From the NCBI RefSeq assembly GCF_024868665.1, contig NC_079896.1, forward strand, positions 3,383,029 to 3,447,028: a stretch of DNA of 64,000 bases. Reading direction: 5' to 3'. Positions 36,701 through 49,184 of this stretch are shown here, one piece after another. Positions within the stretch are counted from its first letter, which is position 1, and each line of letters begins with the position of its first letter. The position numbers and the translations under genes are program-made. Source of the DNA: Triplophysa rosa (Eukaryota; Chordata; Actinopteri; Cypriniformes; Nemacheilidae). The notes beneath the pieces are model-generated. The model made no database searches. It was not told the DNA's origin and saw only the letters and a list, made by a program, of their open reading frames with translations.

Positions 36701-39700
36701 TGGGAAATCTGCTAGTATGTCCATCACCAGATATGGAAGTAACTGTTAAATGTGTTATTTGGTTCATTTTATTGGATGTAAAGGTCACCCATACGAACGA
36801 AAACTCACACGAGATCTTTTTAATATTTCATGTACTGTATGTCTCCTAGACATCAGTGAGATTAAACGGAGAGCCAATGGACATTTCTGTCTCCTGCATC
36901 TCAGAATTTTCTCCTGAGTTTCAGAAGAAATCTCAACAATATGTCACAAGATTTGCCAAGTCTGCATTTACAAGTCAATAATACTGAAGATCTCAACATG
37001 AACATTTCTCATCAAATTTGCACAGATCCGGATTATTTAACAATCTATTCATTTTACCCTCATATCATGTATTTTACATTTGTCTCATTTGTTTCTATTT
37101 TTTAGCAATTTTAGGAGAAACATCTGACAACGCAACTGAGGGCAATGAATAGGGTTGGGTATCGTTTGAATTTTATCGATTCTGATTCTGCTTATCGAGT
37201 TCGATTCTTATCGATTCCCAATGTCAATTCCACAGTAAAACATTTAGATATTAACCTGTTTGGTCATTTAGCCTGCTTATTGACTGGTTTGCATAAATAT
37301 ATATATTAATGAGCCCCTTTTTTGTACATATACACGTGGCAACCATGTTTTGTCTGATTTATTACAATTTGTATAACCATAGTTTAACTACATCATGGTT
37401 AAACTGTAGTTACTATAATGAAACTATAACTATACCATAGTAAAAATATGGTTAATTTTAATAAAGGCTTTGATTGAGATATCAGATCACAAGTTAACAC
37501 ATACACAATCTGAAAATCTGCACACAGGAACTGATAAGAGAATTTGACATTTTCATTTCAAGTACCCGATTCCCACGCCTTTTGATTCCGAATTGGAATT
37601 GATTTTCGATTCCCAACCCTAGCAATGAAAGAGCAACCTATGAGCAATAATCACATATCAAATATCACCTGATCCGTGGCTCCCACATCTTTATTACTGA
37701 ACGGATCGCAGTCCTTATAGATGGAGTACATTGTGAGACCAGAAAGCATAGCCAGACTCACTGTGACCCATAACCCCACCATGTTCACGTACAGTGCTCT
37801 GTGTGATGAAACATTGACACCACAGTTTTTACGCAGAATATCTGATTTTAAATTTGTATACATACTGTATACTCACAGCTTTGCCTGAGTCATTGTCCGA
37901 CAAGAAATGTAGCGTTGCACTTGTGATTGGTTGATGGAGTACATCGATGTCCACATCAGACTGCCGCCAACGACGATCGTCCAAAAAGAGTGACGCCTCA
38001 AAGGATCAGGATCAAAACTGTAGGAACATGTGAGCAGTATTGTAAAACTTTGCTGTAGTTTTTGCAGCAGGTTTGCCAGTAACTTACTGTAGATTTAATT
38101 ACTACTTGATATGCTTTCCAATTAGTTTTGTTTTCAATTACTTTAATTAAAATTAAAAACGCTTTAACTTTTGTAATTTAAAATGACCAAGAAGAGACTG
38201 GCATTAGCACAGCAACACTGCAAAAAATGACATTCTTATAAGCATTTTCTCTTGTTTTCCGTAAAAATATTGAAAACTTCTTAAATAACGATACATAACA
38301 AGCAAAGTGACGCAAGAAATGTAGTCTTGTTTTATGAAAGAAAAATATACAAACTGGTTAAGTTTATGCTTAAACCAAATTGTACATTAAATCTACAGTA
38401 AGTTACTGGCAAACCTTCTGCTAAATTACAGCAGTTTTACTGTGTAGGTTATCTATCTGTCTACAATCTCCTCTTGTGTGAATGCAATGGAGTTCTATGT
38501 TGTATAAACATGACATGAGCAGTAAATGCTTACAAAACTAAGGTATTCAAATAGTTTATGAACTCAAGACAGCTCATAAAGAGAGATAAGGCACCGAAAT
38601 AACATCTGGATGCACATTTCAGCATGTGGATGTATGATCTAGTCTTCAAAACCTGTTTAGAATATACCTGAACGTTTCCAAACGTCCACCATGGTAACTA
38701 TCGTTCCAGACCCTCCCAAGTCCCCCCTGTAGTGCCGCCCCGCGTGCAATAACGGCCACAAACCCGGCCAACATAATGACCATCTGGAACACATCTGTCC
38801 ATATCACTGCCTTCAGCCCTCCCTGTTAAAAAGAGCAGGTTGAAGTCAACCAGGAAAGAAATAGAATACACAAAATCCTCTAGATGTGAAGCTGCAAATA
38901 AGACGAATAATGTAACTCACAAGTGTGCAGTAGATGATGCAGACAACACCTGTCGCCACTAGCACTCCCCACAGGTCTAGACCAGTGACTGCAACACACA
39001 AGCTTCTTTATTTATTCATGCGTCATTTTTTATTAAGAAAATATCGATCATGCCATTTATCAGTATTCACATATTCTTTTCTCTAGATTTTGGTGTACAA
39101 TGTGGGTTATTGGACAGTGAACTGAAGAAGCCTTAGGCTAAGCCTTCCAACAGGTTTGTTAACATTTGCATGTACCTGCATGGGGATAGTTCAACCCAAA
39201 ATAAACATTCTTTCTTCACTCAATTCATGTCATTTAAAACCTGTATGACTTTCTTCAGCAGAACATAAAAGAGGATATTTTGAAGAATGTTGATAACCAA
39301 ACAACATTGGACCCCATTGACTTCCATTGTCTGGACAGAAAACCCCTGAGACATTTCTCAAATAGCTTACTTTGTGTTCCACAGAAGAATATCATCATAT
39401 GCAGTCATATACAGGCTTTGAATGACATGAACGTTGACAGAATTTGGACTTTTGGTTGAACTATCCATTTAAATTTATAATAAACCCTTTTTGTGAGAAG
39501 ACTATTACAAATTATAATATTATAAATTCAGGGAATTAGGAAAAAATCCAACTATAAAAAGGCTTTTTATTTTATTTTGTTCTTCTTTCTAATCATCAGA
39601 AAGGTTGATACGATTTTTTTCCATGCTGTGAGTTTTTATTTGACATATTAATGTGTTCATATATACTGTATGTATATAAAGTCATACTGTAAATAGATGA

Positions 39701-40936
39701 AATTGAAATATTTTTTTCTCCAGGTGGACAGTAGAGCGCAGTAGTAATAAGCATAATAATCTTATTGTATTTTTCTTTTTTTTTAACGTTAATAAATGTA
39801 AATCAGTTTTGTACTCACTCTGATTCAGGGCGAGTGCAGGCGCATAGATGACCATGCCTGTGTATAATGCCTACGAGAGATAACATCAGCCATTAGACGA
39901 TTGGACAACAATCTGCTTTACTTATTACATTGAAAAAACACGAACCCAATGGAAATAATTTCCCAAAGTAATATAGACTGATGCAGTCCCGCCTCTGATG
40001 TGTGTTTAGTTATGCATAGTCATGTAAGAAGGTAAAGGCAAACTTACGGTTTGAGCAATATACATGCTTGTTCCAATGATTCGAATGAGTTTGTTGTAAC
40101 GCATTTCCAAGTACTACAAAACAAGTAACCAAAACAAATGAATGATTAATACACAAAACAACAGACAATTTCCTTAATGTCACAATCGCGGTAACTATTT
40201 TCTCATTGCTGTTGCAGAATACTTGTATTTTCCTCTTTTAGTTTTGCTGTTTTTTAAATGTAGGCCATTGATGTGCTATTTTTAATATCTGTCATTTTTC
40301 ATTTTATGCTTCTCTTTCATCAGGAGAATGATCCAGAATAACTTATGCACTTTGGATAACGCACCTACAATACTACGAAATGCAATGTCGGGGCAATAAA
40401 TCAATCCTCCATAAACTACCAACACTTCATTTCTTTTTATTTCCTACACCACCACGTCCTCGTTTTATTTCCATCTTTTGAGAGCAAATCAATGATGGAC
40501 CCTCCAGAATTTCCGTGTGTTCCACGTCTGTACCAGTTTCCCTTATCCTCATTCGAACACTGTGACGGGGTCGCCCTCTTACCTCATAAGTGCTGGTGAT
40601 GTTCAGACGGTAAAACAGAGGCACAAAAAGTTCAGCGCTGATGGTGGACATGATCGCATAAGAGAAGACAAAGAGCCAGAACGGTGTCCCGTACAGATAA
40701 GCTTCGGCGGGCGTTCCGATTACAGTGATACCTGACATAAAACTAGCTGTGAGGGATAAAGCCACAGGTACGGCTGTCATCTGACGGCCTCCCAGTAGAA
40801 ATTCACTACTGCTGGTTTCCTTTCGTCCACGGATGGCTTGGAACAACCCAATGCCGGCCGCGAACAGAATCAAGCCGGCAAAAACCACATAGTCCCAGAC
40901 AGAGAACGTTGCAACAGGACCTCCACTGCCAGGCAT
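33782..40936 (-). CDS. slc5a8: Sodium-coupled monocarboxylate transporter (SLC5A8/SMCT1-like)
   Basis: A Na+-driven symporter of lactate, pyruvate and short-chain fatty acids, normally in apical plasma membranes. Exons in transcript order (minus strand): 40583-40936, 40048-40113, 39819-39870, 38921-38988, 38668-38822, 37877-38017, 37669-37798, 36654-36742, 36403-36515, 36245-36312, 35158-35244, 34577-34767, 34302-34411, 34141-34226, 33782-33904. All phases agree and give 610 aa, the same length as human SMCT1. The N-terminus has WDYVVFAG and the sodium symporter stretch [20 protein letters not shown]; later come [26 protein letters not shown] and [18 protein letters not shown]. The protein ends in ITRF, a class I PDZ ligand like the C-terminal TRL of SMCT1. 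The exon 12 donor (AAT|GTTGGT) is the least certain junction. SLC5A12 or a fish slc5a8-like paralogue remain possible. Introns carry a hAT-type element and a palindrome. Confidence 0.92.
35636..35945. repeat. Palindromic TIR-family element in an slc5a8 intron
   Basis: Two arms, 35721-35785 and 35811-35878, are inverted copies: left AAAGAAGATATTTGG and CCGTTGGTCCCCAT, right ATGGGGACCAACGG and AAATATCTTCTTTTGTG. A loop of only about 25 bp separates them. Weaker inverted similarity extends to both ends. It belongs to the same family as 9676-9915 but is arranged as a near-complete hairpin. Confidence 0.8.
36845..37125 (+). repeat. Dispersed repeat, copy B (pairs with 8530-8850)
   Basis: The plus strand carries GAGATTAAACGG, GTCTCCTGCATCTCAGAATT, AACATTTCTCATCAAATT and CAATTTTAGGAGAAACATC. 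These are the blocks seen on the minus strand at 8530-8850, so the two copies are oppositely oriented. The hAT-like element begins about 25 bp beyond its right end. Confidence 0.65.
37150..37621. mobile_element. Nonautonomous hAT-like element with perfect 8-bp TSD
   Basis: The ends are TAGGGTTGGG and CCCAACCCTA, perfect inverted repeats, and similarity continues inward through ATCGTTTGAA / TTTTCGATTC-type blocks. GCAATGAA flanks the element on both sides (37142-37149 and 37622-37629), the 8-bp duplication expected for hAT transposition. The element is 472 bp without transposase and lies in an slc5a8 intron between the exons at 36654-36742 and 37669-37798. Confidence 0.85.
39185..39475 (+). 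repeat. TIR-family element in an slc5a8 intron
   Basis: Left GGGGATAGTTCAACCCAAAA and right TTGGTTGAACTATCC are inverted. The core has AACATAAAAGAGGATATTTTG and GGACCCCATTGACTTCC as at 9676-9915. The element is noncoding. Confidence 0.75.
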
Positions 40937-42289
40937 GATTTCAAAAATAGTGTTACAACGCTCAAAGGCTTTAAATACGGTATCACTCCCGTGTTTAATG
41001 TGATGCTTTTACTGGAAATCCCTCCACCATTTGCCAACTGGAGGACAAGACCTACAGTAGTAGCTCCTCGCCGTGCCAATAACTGATAAGGAGTTGAGTA
41101 CCTTAAACTTGGACTGACTACAAAAAAAGGCTCGAGTTAATGATCCCTCAAGGCCAGAAGATATACCAGTTACATTGTAAAAGGTAGTCGACTTTTCTAT
41201 TCCAACTCATGAAGCGAGATTAGCCGTGCATAAAACCTTTAGTCACAGTTGCTTAATGAATTCCAAAAGCTCCAATTGCTTGGAAGAATTTAACGGAGAT
41301 TGCTTAAGCCATAAACGTAGATATACCCCCCATTGATAAAACAACAAGACAATCGTGTGTTTTTATCAAGGTTAGCAGACGTCCTGAAAATGATGCATTT
41401 CATCACGTGCTCCCCCAGAGCGGGTCATGTCAAACCCTTCAGTTCCTGGTACTGAGGTTTACCCGATATTTTTCCATCCATTCCCTGTTGAATCAGTATC
41501 TACCGACGGTTTCGGGTCAATCAGAAACAGTGAGCGCTTTTCAAATCAGTTACAGCTTGACAAAGACATTGAAAGTGATAAGGCAAAGCAATTATTAACA
41601 TCATGAAAGCACGTTTCTATAGAATTATGAAAGTATGGGCAGCACAGGTGCATTGTGACATCACCCTCGTGGTAAGGTATAAAGTGTTGACATTTTTATT
41701 TTTGTGAAAAACAACTTCACTAAACGTGCTGAAAAAAGTTAATGTGTGACACTGTTGTCAGAACATCTGGTCGTGGTGATGTTGTAACTGTTTCTCCAAT
41801 CTGCAAAACAATTGTTAATAGCATGTTGTTACTATTCAAGTGCTGAAGATGCATATCACTTAGCTGGGAATAAATTGCATGTAAAACTGTCTGGGCACGC
41901 ATTTAGCTTTCCATTTTCCAGCTTGTGAACTTTGCACACTTGATAAGGATCCAAATCGAGATTCACTCGATGAGAGTGCGATAAATGGTCAGAACGAGTC
42001 TGTATCTTTATTAAAGCTAAGATTATGGTGTTTAGTAATAAGCAGGATTGATCAATGAAGCCCATTGGTTTCCATGGTGTTTTATTGCACATCCTGTGTC
42101 TTTTGTACAAATGCAACATGATATGTGGGTGTGATTTGATATTAGTATGTGTTCAAAGCGTTTACCCAATAGCAGATAGTCAGACAGCGGCAAAATTGAT
42201 CTAGGATCAAACCTAAACAGACTAAAGAGATCTCCACCTAAACAAACCGTAAAAAAACGGAAAATTTCTGTCTGCTGGAGCCACAGAAC

Positions 42290-42485
42290 TATACAGTAAA
42301 ATAACATTTTTTTCCTGTAAAATTACAGGATATAATGAGATTAATTGATTTAGTTTTTTCTGTAATTTTACAGGTTTTTGACCGTATTTCAAAAATACAT
42401 TAACTTTTTTTCATTATACATGGAAAATCTGTAAAATATAGAAATCTAAACATTCTGTAAAATTACAGGTTTTATACAGTGGAAA
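42290..42485. repeat. CTGTAAAATTACAG-type dispersed repeat
   Basis: The block CTGTAAAATTACAGG or its complement recurs three times (about 42315, 42358 and 42455). The ends are ATACAGTAAAA on the left and TTATACAGTGG on the right. It is a common short fish repeat and has no ORF. Confidence 0.6.
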
Positions 42486-43814
42486 AATTCATAAATTAGA
42501 CTTTTTTCATGCCTGTACTTTATTATTTTAACTGTAATAGTAGTTGTTTGTCTAGCAAATCTACTACTATAAACTTTTTTTCAGAAGAGACCTTAACAAT
42601 TCCACAGTTTGTGTACAGGTTTGCCAAGACGCCGAAGTCAAAGATCAAAAGTCAAAGATTTTAACTTGTGGAACTGAAACATTTCATTATCACATTTATC
42701 CAAGACCTGGCAGAATCTTATCTATAACATACTTATGTCAAAAAGTTGTATATGCTGCTAAAATATTTTTAGAACAAACCTAAAAGTTAATGTTAAAAAA
42801 TTATATTAATTAATGCATTTTACGCAAAAGGAAAACATTTATCTAAACTTCTCCTGCGGTTCAAGTTAACATACAGCAAAATCTTTGTTTATTACAGATC
42901 TTAAACACATGGAATAGTTTTTTAAACTTTTAAAACTGAATAAGGGGGAAAATCCCTGTGTGAATATACAAACCACAAACCTGTTATTCAATCAAATGTT
43001 TATACTAAATACGGTTTCATGGTTATATTGTTGTGGTAAGTCAATATAAATCCATTATATAATTTAACCTGCAATATATAAATATAACCTGCACACCCGC
43101 TCATAGACACACAGACATCCTCTCAGACAGAAGACTATCAGACAGATGGGGACATCAAGTTAAGGATATTTCCTACTTTAATCAAAATCTATTTGACGGT
43201 CATTGTTAAGATTTGGGTTTCAAGTATACACTTTCACTAGGTGGTTGTCAGACACACCGGCATCTCTCCATGCAGAAGGAAAGTCAAGACATGGTAAAAA
43301 CACATATTTGTTCAATTAAATCTTTGACTTATCTCTTTAACACTAAAACTTTGTCAGAGCAACCTGCAATGTTTAAAAACATTTGGACACACTCAACCAT
43401 GAAAGAACATGTCAGGGCATGTCATTGAATCAAAAGGTTTATGGCACAATGATAAAAATGCTGACCCAAACACTTTAATCATTTTTCAGATAAAAGTCTT
43501 AACTCACCAACTCACTCTTAGAAGAATAAATCACATAAACATTTACTTTATCTCTCTCTCATTTACAAACACAACCGAGGATGCCCAACAGTCATAAAAC
43601 CTAAATGTCATCAAGATTGACAGGCCATAAAAGAACCATTTGAGTGACCGGTTGACAGACCTTTGACAGGGGGGTCATAAATCAATCAACATTTTGACAC
43701 ACCGTATGTGCTTATACTGTACTTCTTTAAAGTCGACCCATGACAAGCATCAGAAATCAAACAATTCTCATCTCGGACTACATAAAGGAACTCCATTAAC
43801 ATTAACCACTTCTA

Positions 43815-44073
43815 CGCTCTTAAAAAGAAAGGTGCTTCACGATGCCATAGAAGAACCCTTTTTGTCTAAATGGTTCCAGAAAGAACGTTTAACATCCGAA
43901 GAACCTTTCTGTTTCAGGTTCTTTGTGGCGAAAAAGGTTTGTCAGATTATAAAAAGGTAAGAAAGGGATGGTACTTTAAAGAACCTTGACTGAATGGATC
44001 TTCGTGGAACCAAAAAGGGTTCTTCTAGCATTGCCGTGAAAAACCTTTTAAGCGCCTTTATTTGTAAAAGTGT
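43815..44073 (-). repeat. Imperfect hairpin TIR element, copy 2
   Basis: The plus strand matches the reverse complement of the element at 14945-15215: CTCTTAAAAAGAAAGGTGCT, GATGCCATAGAAGAACC, TCTAAATGGTTCCA and GAACCTTTCTGTTTCA. The right end reads TTGTAAAAGTGTA and is more decayed. Confidence 0.75.
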
Positions 44074-44488
44074 AACCACATAACTGTATGCTCAATATCT
44101 GTGATTTTTTGTTACTCATTTCTGAGCTACTTGAACATTCTGTAACATAAAAATGAATCTGTACTATACAGCTGATGTTAACATTATATTGTGGGCAAAT
44201 ACATAAACAATAAACAATGCACATTTTGGAATCAAACAGTAATGCACCCCCTGTTGAAAGATGCACTTACTATATGACTTGTCTCTTTTGCAAGACATTT
44301 TGGGAGTAAAATTTAGAACAAAGTTGATAATGCTCTGTGAAGCGAAATCTCAGATTGAGATTTGCAATGTGAATATGAATTCAGTGCTCTTGGCAGAAAG
44401 CCTGTGTATGATTTGGTTAATGGGCAGCAGTTTTATGGATGCTGCACTGTGGCGATGAGAGATAGTGGGAGATCAGATTCACTGTCTG

Positions 44489-44531
44489 TATAAGAAGAGC
44501 TGAATTTTTACACGGACACCAGATGCTCAGG
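44489..44531 (+). promoter_or_regulatory. tshb TATA box and noncoding exon 1
   Basis: TATAAG at 44489-44494 lies about 25-30 bp upstream of a short putative first exon. That exon ends at 44531 with a strong donor (CTCAGG|GTAAGTG-like context, GT at 44532-44533). The next acceptor is TTTTTTTTGACAG, ending at 44675, 24 bp before the ATG. A short untranslated first exon is the usual TSH beta arrangement. Confidence 0.6.
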
Positions 44532-44699
44532 GTAAGTGTCCTATCTCCCTGATAGAGGAAAAAAACAGCTACTTCTTCAAACTAAAAATCTTTCTTTGCA
44601 TGTCTTTGCCCAACTCGTGGTTTCTTTAGAGAATGTAAAAATCTGAAAAATTGTGTTTTTCTTTTTTTTTGACAGATACACTGTATATTGACAGCAATA

Positions 44700-45484
44700 A
44701 TGTCCGCTGTGTATGTGATGGGTATGCTGGGTCTTTTGATGAAGGTGGCCATGCCCATGTGTGCCCCCACAGAATACACCCTTTACGTCGAGAGGCCGGA
44801 GTGTAACTTTTGTGTAGCTGTCAACACCACCATCTGCATGGGCTTCTGTTTTTCCAGAGTAAGTGGACAACTTTTTGAGTTTTTTTATTATTATTTATTT
44901 TCAAATTGTTATTTTCAAAGGAATATTCTGTACTCACACTTACAGTACGTCATTCCAAATCCTTGAGACTTTATTCCTACTTGAAATACCAATGAAATAC
45001 TTTCCATGAAAGTAAGTCACACAGGTTTCGAACAACACGAGGGATGAATCTTTGAAGTGGGATATGTGTTCATTAACGCAAGTGCACTAGCACTTCTCCT
45101 GTTTTGTACATCTAAGAAACCCCATAATGTTGTACAAACGTGGGTTTAAATGTTCCTGACATGAGTTACTAAATTCTATTCCTCCTGCAGGACAGTAATG
45201 TAAAAGAGTTGCTGGGTTCCCGTTTCTTGGTCCAGAGGGGTTGTACATATGAGGAAGTCGAGTATCGAGCCGCTGTCCTGCCCGGCTGCCCTCCGCATGC
45301 AGATCCTCACTTCACGTACCCGGTGGCGCTGAGCTGTCACTGCAGTACCTGTAACACACACAGTGATGAATGTGCCCACAAAACCGGTCATTCTGGGATG
45401 AGATGTTCCAAACCTATCCGTCATCTGTACCCCGACCCGGAGGAGAACAACTTCGTTCAGCCGTTCTGGGAACAGTACGAGTGA
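44700..45484 (+). CDS. tshb: Thyroid-stimulating hormone beta subunit
   Basis: The hormone-specific chain of thyrotropin. It pairs with the common glycoprotein alpha chain, is secreted by pituitary thyrotropes and drives the thyroid. Coding exons 44700-44858 and 45191-45484 join at a phase-0 junction and give 150 aa, the fish TSH beta length. The N-terminal stretch MSAVYVMGMLGLLMKVAMPM is a signal peptide. The mature part has 12 cysteines as expected: five in exon 1, including the CMGFC motif, and seven in exon 2, including SCHCSTC. An N-glycosylation site (NTT) lies just before CMGFC. The C-terminus is FWEQYE. Poly(A) signals AATAAA are at 45501-45506 and 45532-45537. Teleost genomes can hold a second tshb copy. 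The gene is intact. Confidence 0.97.
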
Positions 45485-46249
45485 CTTCAATGATCTGATA
45501 AATAAAAATAGTCTAAACTCAGTTAAAAGTGAATAAAGTGTTTACCATAGTTGTTGACGGTGAACTGTTGTTTGTTAAATAATGCATTGAGTTCACCTTT
45601 TCTAACCCGTCATGTTTAGATGAGTCTGCATCTTTAATGTTTTATTGTTTCATTGGTGTCCTATTAAATGTTGCCTCTGAACAATCAACCAATCCTTCCC
45701 TTAAACTCACATCACATCCACGTTTGTAGAGATGATACATTTTTAGAAAGATTAATAGACTGGAAGTTGTTTTACACAATGGTGATCATGCCAAAAAGTT
45801 CAAAAGTTAAAAATGTGCAGCGGGTATAGTTAAAGTAAGGTAAATTATAGCTTTACCTCATTTGCATGAATTCCTCTCTAGTAAATCATTATATTTCTGA
45901 CAGGCCCTGTGAAATACTACGTTTTTTTCTTAGGTCAAGCCTTTGGGTAATCCCACTGTTGTGGATGTGACATTTTTAGTCAAAACTTGAAATATAAACG
46001 TTTAATTATTATAAATATTGAACCATCTGTTTATATTTTCCAAACCTCTGTTGAAAGAGTCCAGACATCATATATATCAGTCTATACACGTTTTCTATCT
46101 AAGATGAGAGAAACATGTGTTTTGGATGTTTTGGACACATGTTTTCAGGAACGACATTTGTACGATTTCTGTGCATCAAAATCAATAACAAGAAGCAATA
46201 ACACAGAACAGAATTTTTATTTTAATGTGACTGTTCCCTGATAGCTCAC

Positions 46250-46425
46250 ATACATGTTGAATACGTCTATTTGATGTCTGCATTTACATCTGCAAGATGT
46301 ATTTCTTTGGAACGTTTGCTTATCTCTGCAATACGTCTCTGAGACATTTCCTGACAGATGCCATATAGACATTTAGTCTTTAAGATGTTAATGATTTAGA
46401 TTAGATGTTAAACTGCTTTTACAAT
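46250..46425. repeat. Dispersed fish repeat (GATGTCTGCATTTACATCTG block)
   Basis: Carries GATGTCTGCATTTACATCTG, AATACGTCTCTGAGACATTT and AAGATGTTAATGATTTAGA. I recall this series of GATGT/ACATC motifs as a common teleost interspersed repeat. It was identified by memory of the pattern, not by search. Confidence 0.45.
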
Positions 46426-48794
46426 ATATTGTTTTTTTTTATTTTTATCAGACTTCTTTCAGACCTACATGTGGTCTGGTTATGATGTGACAATTCTGAC
46501 AGCGGCACTTTAGAAATTAAATAAAAAATCTTTAAAAACATTAAGAGAGACCTCACATGGGTTTTGACATCAGTATGATGAAAACCTTTATTTTTTTCAT
46601 GATTATCTTCTTCATATTTAATTCTCTCAAAAGTGGCTTTCACTGTAGTGTATGTGCGTGGGGTAAAAGAGAGCTCAGTGATAGATAATGCATATTTAGA
46701 GAGTCAAGCAGCTGTGGGTTATTTATATTACAAGCTCAGTAAGTGAGACGTGTGCAAGGTTAACCCATGTTTGCGTTCTTTCTAACCAAAGTCCATTTAT
46801 ACGTTTTTACAACCGTTTTTATAGACCATATCATCATGATTTATGTGTATTTGTGACCAGCTGTTAGTATGACCTCCTTTCCCGACAGTCACACAATAAT
46901 TTGAAAGCGAGAAAAGATGTGTAAAGAGGCTTGCCTTCAGAACTGCCTCAAGAATTGTAAGTGGTCACATGATTGGAGATCATTGCAGGACAAAAGATCA
47001 ATTTGGACATCACAATGTCCTATTCTGCCTCCCAGTGTCATGTAAACGTACATTTCCATGCCCCATCCCTTATTCTTTCTATAAGACTATTACACCGAGT
47101 ACAAAAATAACAGAGTGTATTTAGTGGAGAGTTCATCACTTTGGATTAGAATGTGATGATGTCATTGATGTTAATATTTAGATGTGACTCACGACAGGCC
47201 GTCTTTATTACTCGACACGACAGCAAATGAAATGTTATGCAAATGAATATTCCGATATATTTTATGTATTTAGATGTGCAATTATTATCTTTAATTATTA
47301 TCTTCTAATGGGGTACTGTAAAAGGTCGATGACATACTTCTGCTAAAATCTCTGCCAGGCTGTTCCATCCATTCCATCATTTTTTGTTGACATTTATTCT
47401 TTATTATACCTCAGTTTGTATTTGTCCTGTATTTCAATAACACTCTCAATAAAGTGATCAGATTTACGTTTTTTCCTGGCAGGCTTCAAACATGCCAAAG
47501 GATTACAGTAAACAAGCGACCAAGATCAAATCTAGCCCAAAACATTATGGAGTCTTGGTATGGGCTCTTGTGTTCTGGACCCACTTTTTTATGACCTGCA
47601 ACTGCACAGCAAACAATACAAACATTCAAAACATCTTAGCAACCGCACAGTAGCTATGCAAGCTGTACCCGACAGTTTTACATAGGCAAACAATGCATGG
47701 CATTCCTTGTACAGTACACAATGTACAAATCTAATTTTCTATTTATCATAGATTGACATTATCAACAGCTAGTCTCATATTATTCCTTTTCACAATCCAG
47801 CCAATTTTATAAGAATGACAGAGATGAGTCAACAGCACACGAGTCTATGTTGTAAAAATCCAAAGCTCTGAATTTATAAAACGTTAAACAATCAAATTGG
47901 TGGAATCTGACTGCTCGGCAGTTTTTAACAGGGTTGGTGGGGCGTGCATACCTATCCCATGTGTCCCCACGCAGAGGAATCTTTGTGTCGCATTCCTTTA
48001 GTTAAAACTGGCTAAACTTGAAACTCAAAACTGAGTAAAAAGAAGCCTGCAGGTTCTGACCGAGACCTCTTTTTGAACAATTGAAGCATTGTTGTGTTAA
48101 AAAGATCCTTAACACACATTTCCAAATAAGTCCGTAAGCTGGTCTTATTATTTCATGAGCTCTCAGATATCATGCTGGTCTCAACTTGCCCTTGACTTTA
48201 AAAACCGTGTGAAATAGAATAGAAGGGAAAACCCAAACTTCTGCTTTGTATCAGTGTTCAAATTAGATCTGATCTCATGTTTTGAATCAATGAGCTAAAT
48301 CTGTCTATTCCTGATGTATGAGTTAATTAATCCACGTTGACTGATTACCACCAGGTGCAGCTGTGACATTTTTACTTAAACTCTTATGTTCATTGTCATG
48401 TTATTTTTAGGCACACAAGACAGCTGTTTGCTTATTTTAGAGTTTCAATCACATTAACGTTTGGGGTTTTCTGCATTCATCTGGGACACACCCGAGGAAA
48501 AGCAACATTAGATGAGAAACTTCTAGAACTGTATTATGTTTTGTGTTGTGCCTCAGGACTTAAAATGTGGTTACAGCCTAGAAACTTGCATTTGTTGTGG
48601 GATTTGTCCATGTTAACATTGTAATGGTAATTAGGACTATCAAAAGTCACTAACAAGTCATAGCTTCTACTTCTATCTGCCAATGATGGCGGTATCATAG
48701 CTTTTTGTTTTGCTTGCAAAACCACACGCCTTAACCAAATTAACCATGGTTTTATTATAATAAAAGTGAAGTACTGTAATCAAAACGGTATATT

Positions 48795-49010
48795 TGAAGT
48801 TTGTTTACAAAATGAGATTACATTTTTTTTTAAATCATGTTTTTGTATTGTGCATTCCCATTAATGTCAATCAAACTGCAGTTGGTTTGTTTTGATTTCA
48901 AGCCATAATGACAAAAACTAACTAACACAATAAAACACAAAAAAACATGACATCATAATAAAAAACAAGATTTTTGAAAGATTTATCAAATTTTAGAACC
49001 AAACTCTTCA
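48795..49010. mobile_element. Mariner-like MITE, decayed copy
   Basis: The same family as 62908-63146. Shared internal blocks include ATCAAACTGCAGTTGGTTTG, AACTAACACAATAAAA and GATTTTTGAAAGATTTA. The right end ACCAAACTCTTCA is clean and the left end TGAAGTTTG is worn. Confidence 0.7.
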
Positions 49011-49153
49011 TTTATAGTGTAGTTGAACTAGGCTATGGTTAATTTTCATAAAGGGCCATCATAATGCTTTTATTTGCTTTTATTTGCTATTCTTAGATTA
49101 GGAATTGGTAAAATATATGATGTATATGTGACATCTGTCACACTGAGTTATAG

Positions 49154-49181
<28 letters not shown>
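49154..49181. repeat. (TA)n microsatellite
   Basis: About 14 uninterrupted TA units in intergenic DNA. Confidence 0.95.

Positions 49182-49184
<3 letters not shown>

Larger units (their letters stand above)
40937..44488. other. Intergenic region between slc5a8 and tshb (divergent genes)
   Basis: No exon is visible. The 5' parts of both flanking genes face this 3.5-kb interval, so it should hold the slc5a8 promoter (left side) and the tshb upstream region (right side). Repeats at about 42290-42485 and 43815-44073 occupy part of it. Confidence 0.6.

Noticed and set aside
40427..40582. Extension of the slc5a8 exon 1 ORF past the donor
   Set aside because: The residues after STYE leave the family; the GT at 40581-40582 and the next exon (YLEMRYNK) give the conserved sequence.
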